From Elusimicrobia bacterium RIFCSPLOWO2_12_FULL_59_9 (lineage in GTDB: Bacteria; Elusimicrobiota; Elusimicrobia; O2-12-FULL-59-9), in assembly GCA_001800185.1 (NCBI GenBank), contig MGUX01000124.1, positions 1 to 5,265 of the forward strand: a stretch of 5,265 bases of DNA, given 5' to 3'. The position numbers and the translations under genes were made by a program. Below are positions 1-5,265 of the stretch, piece after piece. How positions within the stretch are numbered: the stretch's first letter is position 1; the number at the start of each line of letters is the position of its first letter. The notes under the pieces were generated by a model. It was given only the letters and a program-made list of their open reading frames with translations. It was not told the origin of the DNA and did not search any database.

Positions 1-194
1 TTCTGAAAATCTTCTCTAATTTTCAGGGCTTCCTCATCGGACAGGGCATTTTGCGCTTTTAAAAAAACCGGGATGCCTTTTCCAGTGTCCTTCCCAATAG
101 AAACAGAATACCGGTTGAGAAAAGTATAGCAGGCCATATAGACCGCCTCTAAGCCGTATTCCGCAGGATCGACACTGATGACTATATCAGACAA
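1..194 (-). CDS. HxsD-like small protein, N-terminal 64 codons (cut by left window edge)
   Basis: Reading leftward from a TTG at 194, the frame stays open to the window edge and gives 64 residues beginning MSDIVISVDPAEYGLEAVYM. An AGGAGG site ends 10 bases before the TTG, and no in-frame ATG or GTG lies between, so the TTG start is well supported. The pattern (beta strand, then D-P-x-x-Y-x-x-E-A-V, then A-C-Y-x-F-x-x-R-Y, a second strand with a Gly/Lys turn, then an acidic helix) resembles the start of HxsD, a protein of roughly 100 residues found beside the rSAM maturases HxsB and HxsC in His-Xaa-Ser systems. The family's diagnostic LLNDY-x-LRE-like segment would lie beyond the edge, so the call rests on the N-terminal half from memory. 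The role of HxsD is not established. Its place after four rSAM genes supports a role as accessory protein. It could instead be an unrelated small protein with the same fold. Confidence 0.6.
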   Translation of the reverse strand, partial: MSDIVISVDPAEYGLEAVYMACYTFLNRYSVSIGKDTGKGIPVFLKAQNALSDEEALKIREDFQ

Positions 195-296
195 TGCCGG
201 CGTTCCTCCTCAAAACCACGTTAACCTCTAGGCGACTAAATTTTACAACAACACAACGAACAATACAACCGTGCTCCGTGGTCCTGCGACCCACAC
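195..296 (-). other. 102-base leader between gene D and the HxsD-like gene
   Basis: This is the only sizeable gap inside the cluster. The minus strand holds a T/G-rich run at about 268-241 with repeated TTG, followed by TAAAAT (245-240), one mismatch from a -10 box. A hexamer 17 bases upstream, TTGTAT, matches only half of a -35 box, so any internal promoter is weak. No rho-independent terminator is visible (no stable stem followed by a T run), so read-through from gene D is expected. A 37-codon frame from TTG at 300 to TGA at 187 crosses the gap and includes two cysteines; it is noted as a finding, not called as a gene. Confidence 0.5.
205..210 (-). promoter_or_regulatory. Strong Shine-Dalgarno site for the HxsD-like gene
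   Basis: The minus strand reads GAGGAGGAACGCCGGCATTG, a full AGGAGG with a 10-base spacer to the TTG at 194. It is the best ribosome site in the window and decides the otherwise unobvious TTG start. The four rSAM genes have only weak sites and appear to depend on coupling, so this gene may be translated at a higher, independent rate. Confidence 0.75.
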
Positions 297-1730
297 TCAA
301 TGGTCGTAAATCTCCACCAGGTTCCTCTCCACTCCCGCATAGCGCTCGGGGCAGAGATCGCGGCGCTTTTGGAACCAACTTTTGAAATTCCGCTCGTAGA
401 GCAGGGAGGCGACAATGCTCTGGTAAAGCCGCGTCCGAACAGGAACCTGCCAGCCGGTCGGCGTATTCACCAAATACCCGAACGCCGACAACCGCTTCAA
501 CTCGTGGCCGAATGCATCCGACAAAGAAGCGCCGAAAACCTTTTCGAATGACTCACCGTCCACTTCCCCCCTATCCGAAAGCCTCTCAATCACATACCGC
601 CGTTTCTCTCTTTCGAGCGACATTGCAATCCCGTATGCCCCGCGGAACCCACCCTCACGACCGGAGCGGCTGTTGCCAGCCACAAGTTCGGTGAACCGCG
701 TATATTTGAGGCGCCCATATATATGGGACATGGCGCCGTATCCCAAACCCAAGGTCGACATTCTTTCCCTGCTGGGAGGAACTTCCTGGCGCGCCCCTGC
801 GCCCCCTCGCAACTGGTGATAGATAGAGGTCCTCTGGCGAGCCACCCGTACCTTTTCGGACCGCTGCAGGATATTGGCCGATTCCAACAAGCGCTCGCCA
901 GAATGCCAATCAGAGTTGCGCAACGACCACAGAGGTGCATAGCGCCCCGGGTGAAAAGGAGTCACCAGAACCTCGTCAGGACCCGATCGGAGGATCTCCT
1001 CTAAGTCCGCCATGAACACCTCCATGGGCTGTTCGGGCAAGCCGACCATCCAATCCACCTTGAGGTAAGAAATCCCCGCCCATCGAAGCTGCTCACAGGT
1101 TCTGGCAAACCCTTGCGGGTCGAGAGGCCTCTGAATCCGGCGGGAAAAATTCGGATCGAGGGTCTGCACTTGGATGACGGCTCCCTTAATCCCCCACCGG
1201 GAAAACACCTCGGCCGTTTCCCTGCTCACGGGCGTATGGCTCAATCCGACATTCCGCGTTGCATCCTTGGCGAAGGCAAATTTCGCATGCAGGATGCTCA
1301 ATAGACGGTCAAGCTGGCGCGGAGGAAAAAGAGCGACATTGCCGCCGCTGAGATACAGGGAATCCATCGTCACATCGGGCAACTCGAGCAAATCAATTTC
1401 TTCTTTGATCTGTTGCGGATACCGGGCCGCCACCGAATCCGCCGTCCCCACCTTGGTCACATAGTCGCAGTACCCGCACTGTACGCTGCAAAACGGGATG
1501 TTCACGAAGACACCCATGGGGTGGGACGCAGCATCCTCCCTGCGTCCGAGAATCGCTGCCGTCCAGGCCTCCCGCAGTCGCTCAAACCGCACCGGCTCCC
1601 ACAATATCACCGGCGGATACCCGAATATCGGCCCGCGGAACAATCCGATGTCCCGGGCAATGCATTTCGCCAAATGCCATTCCTGTCTGCCGGCGCCTGC
1701 TTCTGAAAAAGCGATCGTGGGAGAAATCAT
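297..1730 (-). CDS. Gene D: HemN-like radical SAM protein with intact cluster motif (477 aa)
   Basis: The protein carries V-N-I-P-F-C at 76-81 and CSVQCGYCDY at 81-90, a complete CX3CX2C (C81, C85, C88) for the SAM-binding [4Fe-4S] cluster. HemN/HemW landmarks follow in order: YLSGGN (126-131), QVQTLDPNF near 187-195, DWMVGLPEQ (226-234), and GLGYGAMSHIYG where HemN-type proteins have G-x-G-A-x-S. A C-terminal part of about 130 residues should hold the HemN_C-type winged helix plus an extra tail. About 80 residues precede the cluster motif, against fewer than ten in HemW; they hold AKCIARDIGLFRG and YPP-x5-P-x-x-FERL, shared with gene B. The acidic residue expected after the GG motif (E-x-N-P in HemN) is replaced by VGLSHTP (161-167). 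Start: ATG 13 bases after gene C's stop with no clear ribosome site; a TTG at codon 20 near an AGGA is an alternative. HemN-like proteins include heme enzymes and class C rSAM methyltransferases, so the reaction is unknown. A true HemN/HemW role is unlikely given the extension and neighbours. Confidence 0.9.
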   Translation of the reverse strand: MISPTIAFSEAGAGRQEWHLAKCIARDIGLFRGPIFGYPPVILWEPVRFERLREAWTAAILGRREDAASHPMGVFVNIPFCSVQCGYCDYVTKVGTADSVAARYPQQIKEEIDLLELPDVTMDSLYLSGGNVALFPPRQLDRLLSILHAKFAFAKDATRNVGLSHTPVSRETAEVFSRWGIKGAVIQVQTLDPNFSRRIQRPLDPQGFARTCEQLRWAGISYLKVDWMVGLPEQPMEVFMADLEEILRSGPDEVLVTPFHPGRYAPLWSLRNSDWHSGERLLESANILQRSEKVRVARQRTSIYHQLRGGAGARQEVPPSRERMSTLGLGYGAMSHIYGRLKYTRFTELVAGNSRSGREGGFRGAYGIAMSLEREKRRYVIERLSDRGEVDGESFEKVFGASLSDAFGHELKRLSAFGYLVNTPTGWQVPVRTRLYQSIVASLLYERNFKSWFQKRRDLCPERYAGVERNLVEIYDH

Positions 1731-1743
1731 GCGCGGCGGCTAT

Positions 1744-2724
1744 TCATAAAGCCCGAGGAACGTCCATGTGAATAGGAGATAATTCTCGGAAGCCGTAAAC
1801 GGAGACATAGCTTTTTAGAACACCGCTGCATCTATCCCGATATTCACATTGCCTGCAAACTTCTCCTTTGACGCAAAACTCTTCCCGGACGAACCGGTCC
1901 CATTCAAAGCGCCGGCCGATGATGCTGAGCCAACTGTGAGATTCAACCTCCTTCGTGTGCCGTTCAATTATTTTTTCTAAAACACTCCTGGACATTTTGC
2001 CCCAAGGAAAAACGCAGGGCGGAATATTTTCGAATCGGAGACTCACTTGAGATTTCCGCCGGCTCGGCAAGAGCGCCCTCACCAAGTACGGCATAATTTC
2101 CGCGTAGGCTGGCACCAATCCGCTGTCTTTCAAGTCCTGCCCCAAAGGCCATGTATAAATGCTTCCCCCGATCAAGTTGAAATGGATATGGTCGACCCCG
2201 CTTTGCTCGAAATAGTTGACATAGGCCGGCACATGCCTATAATTACTGCGCGCAAGCACAGGATTCAAATATATTCCCTCCTCAATGAAGCCCTGGCGGC
2301 GAAATTCCGCCAGAACCCTCAGCCCCTCCAACTTCCTCTTCAGGCCTCCGGGAACCCCCGTCAGCTCTTCTTCGATGCCGGCAAGGTGGCTGTGGATGGA
2401 AATAGTGACTCTTGAAACACCGGCTTCCAAAAGTTGCCGGACGTACTCTCGATCGCCGCAACGGAGCCCATTTGTCGACACCTCGACGCTGGCGTAACCC
2501 AACGCGCGAGCATGCCGGACCAAATCACCCAGCCAGGGAAAGATCGTGGGCTCGCCGCCCAAGAAGACCGCCCTGCGACATCCCAGTCCATGAAAATGCT
2601 CCAGTTCCACCCTAATCTTCTCAACGTCCATTTTTCTTTTAAGCTCGGGCAGTCGGTAGCCGTCCATGCAAAACACGCAGCGGCTGTTGCAGGCATGTCC
2701 AAGACTGATGACCGCGTTTTTCAT
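1744..2724 (-). CDS. Gene C: radical SAM protein with C-terminal auxiliary-cluster region (326 aa)
   Basis: CNSRCVFC at residues 12-19 is a canonical CX3CX2C. FLGGEPT (54-60) is the SAM-amine-binding GGE motif, STNG (83-86) and SIHSH (109-113) are the next barrel strands, and LTG at 121-123 follows. The C-terminus has P-P-C at C237 and then C290-x2-C293-x5-C299-S-G with a Y-x-x-x-YG-x-x-E-L-x-P tail. Four cysteines fit one auxiliary [4Fe-4S] cluster in a twitch/SPASM-like domain, as in many peptide-modifying rSAM enzymes. C284 is an extra cysteine. Gene A is a clear paralog in the same order of motifs. The start is placed at ATG 2724, which overlaps gene B's TGA as ATGA and puts the cluster motif near the N-terminus; an in-frame ATG at 2769 would add 15 residues and overlap gene B by 49 bases. 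No convincing ribosome site precedes 2724, so reinitiation after gene B is likely. Substrate and reaction are not readable. Confidence 0.92.
   Translation of the reverse strand: MKNAVISLGHACNSRCVFCMDGYRLPELKRKMDVEKIRVELEHFHGLGCRRAVFLGGEPTIFPWLGDLVRHARALGYASVEVSTNGLRCGDREYVRQLLEAGVSRVTISIHSHLAGIEEELTGVPGGLKRKLEGLRVLAEFRRQGFIEEGIYLNPVLARSNYRHVPAYVNYFEQSGVDHIHFNLIGGSIYTWPLGQDLKDSGLVPAYAEIMPYLVRALLPSRRKSQVSLRFENIPPCVFPWGKMSRSVLEKIIERHTKEVESHSWLSIIGRRFEWDRFVREEFCVKGEVCRQCEYRDRCSGVLKSYVSVYGFRELSPIHMDVPRAL
2721..2724 (-). other. ATGA stop/start overlap of genes B and C
   Basis: The minus strand reads CTACTCATGAAAAACGCG. TGA (2723-2721) ends gene B while ATG (2724-2722) starts gene C. With no good Shine-Dalgarno in front, this is the usual arrangement for termination-reinitiation coupling and suggests that B and C are made in linked amounts. 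Confidence 0.75.
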
Positions 2725-4124
2725 GAGTAGGCCGCGCCGGAATCGTTTTTCACCAAAGGGGAAAGGCAATACAGTTGCAGAAGTTGTTTATTGACCCGTT
2801 CCTCGCGGACGGGGCGTTTCCTGTAAGCTTCCCGAAACAATCGCGTAATTGCCGGTTCGTAAAAAAATTTTGCAAAAAGCGCCCGCTCCAGGCTGGAACG
2901 CCGGCTGAGGTCCCAAAATTGGGGACTGTCCCGCAAGTCGGAAACACCGCCAAGATGCGACAGCTCCCGGCCAAACACATTTTTGAAGTCGTTGCGGAAT
3001 AAGCGGCGGAATTCATTTTTGCGCACAAGCCCGGGACACTCTATTTCGCGGATGACGTAGGACCGCATTTCCCGGTCTCCGTTCATCGGGCAGCCCACCG
3101 TGGGCGGAGGGTTCCCTTCCTGCAGCCGGTTCCGATACTCACGGTAATTCGGTCCCGAACGGTAGAGCAAATGCCCGCGGATTCTCGACAACGAGCCGAA
3201 TCCAAGGCACAGTTGCGATGAAAATCCGCCGATCCAATCTTGATCGGAGCAGGCCGGCAAGCGCGCCTGGCCGATCATGCTCCGTCCCAGGGCGAACAAA
3301 GAAGCTCGGCGGACGATTTCACGCGGAGTGAGGGCGTTGCTGTAATGAAACCGCAGAGGAGGCGCCGAACAAAAAAGGGGAGGGTAGGCGGCCGGCGTAA
3401 AGGGCATGAGGATCACCGCGCCCGGATTGAGGTTTAGAATGAATTTAAGGTCGCTGACAAAAGAGGCCTGGGTCTGAGCGGGGAGGCCCGCCATCAGGTT
3501 GATCCGAATGAGGGGGATTCCTGCGCGGCGAATGTCGCTCATCGTCTTGGTTATATTTTTTCTATCCTGTTTCCATTTTAGAGATTTAGCGAGTTCCGGT
3601 TGAAGGGACTGAACGCCAAAAATAAGCCGGCGCACCCCGTTCTCCGAAAAAGCCCTCAAAGTCTCAGGGGGGGCGGGACAGTGATCCACCTCGATCGTGA
3701 CTTCAGGAGATTCTATCCGAAAACACCGGTGGAGCAGGCTGAAAAGCCGTTCTATCTGGGACGGAGATAACAGGGTCGCGGAGCCACCGGTAAAAAACAA
3801 CCGCTGAATCCGCATTCCAGTCGGAAGCTCCAGAATACGGATCTCTTTTTCCAGGCAGCCCAGATAAGCGTCATATTGCCAAGGACGTATTTGGCTGACA
3901 TGGATGTAGTCGCAGAAGAGCGGCTCCTCCGTGCAAAAAGGGATGTTGATGTGCAAGTCCACCCCAAACCGCTCTTCGTGCCGCTGTGCAAGGAACTCCG
4001 ACCAGCACGCCTTGACACGTTCGAATGCGATGGGCCTCCAAGTCAGCGCAGGGGGATACAACCAATAGATTCCCCTACAAAGTCCTACGTCCCGCGAGAT
4101 TCGTTTGGCAAGGGGAAAATTCAT
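2721..4124 (-). CDS. Gene B: HemN-like radical SAM homolog lacking the middle cluster cysteine (467 aa)
   Basis: INIPFCTEEPLFCDY (59-73) aligns with the HemN/HemW signature, but the second cysteine of CX3CX2C is Pro68 (codon CCG at 3923-3921); C64 and C71 remain. The surrounding HemN-like landmarks are well kept: FFTGGSAT (110-117), TIEVDH with its acidic residue (143-148), FGVQSLQPEL (169-178), INLMAGLPAQT (208-218) and GFGSLSRIRG. A 60-residue N-terminal extension holds LAKRISRDVGLCRG and YPP-x-L-x-W-x-P-x-x-FERV, shared with gene D. The C-terminus also aligns with D (R-x-YVI, then an F-G-x-E-L segment, then a FYEP/LYER region). The frame is unbroken for its whole length and TGC to CCG needs at least two base changes, so decay by one error is unlikely. 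Loss of one ligand should impair normal [4Fe-4S] binding and SAM cleavage; a structural partner for gene D or an altered cluster are possible. Start: ATG seven bases after gene A's stop, with GAGG five bases upstream. Confidence 0.9.
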   Translation of the reverse strand: MNFPLAKRISRDVGLCRGIYWLYPPALTWRPIAFERVKACWSEFLAQRHEERFGVDLHINIPFCTEEPLFCDYIHVSQIRPWQYDAYLGCLEKEIRILELPTGMRIQRLFFTGGSATLLSPSQIERLFSLLHRCFRIESPEVTIEVDHCPAPPETLRAFSENGVRRLIFGVQSLQPELAKSLKWKQDRKNITKTMSDIRRAGIPLIRINLMAGLPAQTQASFVSDLKFILNLNPGAVILMPFTPAAYPPLFCSAPPLRFHYSNALTPREIVRRASLFALGRSMIGQARLPACSDQDWIGGFSSQLCLGFGSLSRIRGHLLYRSGPNYREYRNRLQEGNPPPTVGCPMNGDREMRSYVIREIECPGLVRKNEFRRLFRNDFKNVFGRELSHLGGVSDLRDSPQFWDLSRRSSLERALFAKFFYEPAITRLFREAYRKRPVREERVNKQLLQLYCLSPLVKNDSGAAYS

Positions 4125-4145
4125 GCCGGCCTCATCCCGGCCGGC
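4125..4145 (-). promoter_or_regulatory. 7-bp GC hairpin across the gene A/B junction
   Basis: On the minus strand the arms GCCGGCC (4145-4139) and GGCCGGC (4131-4125) are perfect reverse complements around the loop GGGATGA (4138-4132). The loop holds gene A's TGA stop, and the 3' arm ends on the base before gene B's ATG. All seven pairs are G-C, so the stem should be stable in the mRNA. There is no T run after it, so it is not a terminator. The placement suits translational coupling of B to A. The end of gene A is coding (P-F-R-R-P-G), so the symmetry may partly reflect GC-rich codons. Confidence 0.55.
4130..4133 (-). promoter_or_regulatory. Weak Shine-Dalgarno GAGG for gene B, partly inside a hairpin
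   Basis: GAGG overlaps gene A's TGA stop and is followed by a five-base spacer to ATG 4124. Its last two G residues belong to the 3' arm of the junction stem at 4125-4145, so the site may be hidden until a ribosome finishing gene A opens the stem. Confidence 0.5.
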
Positions 4146-5163
4146 GAAAAGGGTTCAACTCTGCATCCCCGTAGCGAGCGTGGTACTGGCCGTAGATCCC
4201 GGAGCAGAGATGCTCGACGGCGCACTCACGGCACTTGGGGACCTTTATGCGGTTAAGGTCAATCTTGAAATTATTTGGATCCCCGGGTTCTTTTTCGAAA
4301 ATGACCTCTCCGGATCGAGTGCGGTCGTTCACATACTCGCCCCCATTATCGAGAGAGCAAAGATAGTACGGGCCCAGAATGCAGAGAGGCAATCCGGATA
4401 CAAGAAATTGGACCCCCATTTCCCAGCATTCCTTCGCCACCTGCGGAAATACGGCCGCGCATTCATTGAGCCTCGGACTTAAATCCAAAAACTCCGCCTT
4501 CCCTCGGCCCAGAGGAACAATGACCAGGCAGTGGTATTTTCGTACGCCGAGAGGTCGAATCAGCCTTGTGATCGGCAGCAGGCTGTGCAGGTTCCGGTTG
4601 GTTACGGTGGTATTGACGCAAAGGCGCGGCTTGCCCTTTCCGGAGGCGTTTTCCAACGCCTTCACCATCAACCCAAAACTGTGAGTGTTCCCGGTAAGGT
4701 GCCCATGTGTTTCTGCGTCGTGACCATGCAGCGAGAAGATGATCTCATCAATGAAGGGGAAAGTCTTATGGCAAAAATCAGGGGAAGAGAATCGCACCCC
4801 GTTGGTTACCACCACGCTCTCAAACCCCAGCCGCTTGGAAACTTTTAAAATCTCCAAGATCTGGGGATGAATGGTCGGCTCTCCTCCTACGAAATGGACG
4901 CGGCGAACGCCACGGCGCCGTTCTGATGCGAGTTGCCGCACAAGACTTTCCAAGGAGTAAAAGGATCCATCTTTTCCGGAGCTTGAATAACAAAAAAGAC
5001 AGTAATTGCAACATTTTCTCCCAACCGGGAGATCCACGAATTCTGCGCAAGCCGTCGTGTTCCACTTGGGCGGAACAGCAAACTCGGGGGGGGCCATCGT
5101 CTTAAACGGTTGCATTGAAGTTTGGCGCGCAATGCTAAAAGATTTCCTAAGCCCGTCAACCAT
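4132..5163 (-). CDS. Gene A: radical SAM protein with C-terminal auxiliary-cluster region (up to 343 aa)
   Basis: CCNYCLFC at 51-58 gives CX3CX2C through C51, C55 and C58, with C52 an extra adjacent cysteine. FVGGEPTIHP (91-100) is the SAM-binding GGE motif, followed by VTNG (119-122), FSLHGH (143-148) and LTGNT (156-160). The C-terminal part has LPLC at C261, then C311-x2-C314-x5-C320-S-G-x4-Y and YG-x-x-E-L-N-P. This set of four cysteines matches gene C and fits one auxiliary [4Fe-4S] cluster of a twitch/SPASM-like domain; C269 is spare. Such enzymes often modify ribosomal peptides or proteins, but the substrate is unknown. Start: ATG 5163 is the farthest in-frame ATG but has no ribosome site and lies only three bases past a near-consensus -10 box. 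If that promoter is used, translation more likely begins at Met17 (5115) or Met23 (5097), both still well before the cluster motif. It is the first gene of the operon, seven bases before gene B. Confidence 0.9.
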   Translation of the reverse strand: MVDGLRKSFSIARQTSMQPFKTMAPPEFAVPPKWNTTACAEFVDLPVGRKCCNYCLFCYSSSGKDGSFYSLESLVRQLASERRRGVRRVHFVGGEPTIHPQILEILKVSKRLGFESVVVTNGVRFSSPDFCHKTFPFIDEIIFSLHGHDAETHGHLTGNTHSFGLMVKALENASGKGKPRLCVNTTVTNRNLHSLLPITRLIRPLGVRKYHCLVIVPLGRGKAEFLDLSPRLNECAAVFPQVAKECWEMGVQFLVSGLPLCILGPYYLCSLDNGGEYVNDRTRSGEVIFEKEPGDPNNFKIDLNRIKVPKCRECAVEHLCSGIYGQYHARYGDAELNPFRRPG

Positions 5164-5165
5164 CC

Positions 5166-5194
5166 ATAATAGATTAACTCGAAACCATTGTCAA
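5166..5194 (-). promoter_or_regulatory. Near-consensus sigma-70 type promoter for the operon
   Basis: The minus strand has TTGACA (5194-5189), exactly 17 bases of spacer, and TATTAT (5171-5166). That is 11 of 12 consensus bases with optimal spacing. Transcription would start near 5160-5158, inside the first codons of the longest gene A frame, which argues for a downstream start codon and a leader of roughly 45-60 bases. No operator-like repeat overlaps it, so expression could be constitutive unless a regulator binds an unrecognised site. Confidence 0.65.
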
Positions 5195-5265
5195 AACAAT
5201 CCCCAAAACCTCTGAAACTTCACCATAAGCCAGGGGGGCGCGACCTGGCCCCCGGCACAAACGCG
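5195..5265. other. Right flank: no assignable gene
   Basis: On the minus strand three frames are open at the edge and stop at 5191, 5220 and 5174, so the last codons of an upstream gene could be here but the frame cannot be chosen. On the plus strand a frame is open from 5173 to the edge, with a TTG at 5188 but no ribosome site. Only the inverted repeat at 5229-5249 stands out. Confidence 0.3.
5229..5249. repeat. Small GC-rich inverted repeat upstream of the promoter
   Basis: GCCAGG (5229-5234) and CCTGGC (5244-5249) are perfect reverse complements around a 9-base GC-rich loop. Runs of G (5233-5238) and C (5248-5253) allow an alternative, mutually exclusive stem. No T run follows on either strand. 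It could be the base of a transcript end from an upstream gene, a protein-binding site, or chance in a GC-rich stretch. Confidence 0.35.

Noticed and set aside
240..268. Internal promoter in front of the HxsD-like gene
   Set aside because: TAAAAT is a fair -10 box, but the hexamer at the right distance (TTGTAT) matches only three bases of a -35 box; too weak to call.
2725..2769. Longer start of gene C at ATG 2769
   Set aside because: It would overlap gene B by 49 bases with no better ribosome site, whereas ATG 2724 makes a classic ATGA overlap and gives a normal rSAM N-terminus.
3900..3950. A frameshift or sequencing error hiding the missing cysteine of gene B
   Set aside because: The reading frame is the same on both sides, no one-base shift yields a CX3CX2C, and a Cys codon would need at least two base changes in CCG.
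297..4124. Annotating genes B and D as hemN or hemW
   Set aside because: Both have long N-terminal extensions, altered GGG and E-x-N-P motifs, and B lacks a cluster cysteine. They sit in a tandem rSAM cluster with no heme genes. HemN-like is as far as the sequence goes.
1..5163. Calling this a canonical His-Xaa-Ser (Hxs) system
   Set aside because: Only the partial small protein resembles HxsD. No His-x-Ser repeat protein is present, and I cannot show that A or C belong to the HxsB or HxsC families.
194..5215. Many open frames on the plus strand and in other minus-strand frames
   Set aside because: They lie antisense or out of frame within the four rSAM genes, lack recognisable domains and ribosome sites, and have the biased composition of shadows of GC-rich coding sequence.
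5229..5249. Rho-independent terminator of an upstream gene
   Set aside because: The stem is only six pairs and has no T run on either strand.
1..5265. tRNA, rRNA, CRISPR arrays, insertion sequences or long repeats
   Set aside because: No cloverleaf-like segment, regularly spaced repeat, transposase frame or long terminal repeat was seen.

Overview
The window holds one compact minus-strand gene cluster, transcribed from the right edge to the left. It has four complete radical SAM (rSAM) genes followed by the first 64 codons of a small protein that resembles HxsD of the His-Xaa-Ser radical SAM systems. GC content looks moderate to high. The strict AGGAGG ribosome site and the near-consensus sigma-70 type promoter point to a bacterium. 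I cannot place the phylum from the sequence alone; an environmental Gram-negative lineage is a guess.

Layout in reading order. 5265-5164: upstream region with a small hairpin and a TTGACA-17-TATTAT promoter. 5163-4132: gene A, an rSAM protein with a C-terminal Cys-rich (twitch/SPASM-like) region. 4124-2721: gene B, a HemN-like rSAM protein whose middle cluster cysteine is replaced by proline. 2724-1744: gene C, a second rSAM protein of the gene A type. 1730-297: gene D, a second HemN-like protein with an intact CX3CX2C motif. 296-195: a 102-base gap carrying a strong Shine-Dalgarno site. 194-1: the HxsD-like gene, cut by the left edge. Junctions are +7, -4, +13 and +102 bases, so A to D almost certainly form one operon. 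A 7-bp GC stem sits directly on the A/B junction, and an ATGA overlap joins B and C.

The striking point is the architecture: the pair (Cys-rich-tail rSAM + HemN-like rSAM) occurs twice in tandem and ends in an HxsD-like gene. B and D share a long N-terminal extension (RD-G-RG...YPP...W-P--FER) that true HemN/HemW proteins lack. They have also degenerated in complementary ways: B lost a cluster cysteine but keeps the acidic IEVD segment, while D keeps all three cysteines but has a different residue set in that segment. My inference is a multi-enzyme rSAM system that modifies a peptide or protein, with B and D perhaps acting as a catalytic/non-catalytic pair and the HxsD-like protein as an accessory or substrate-related partner. 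No obvious precursor peptide lies in the window; it may be beyond the left edge. The chemistry and substrate cannot be read from the sequence.
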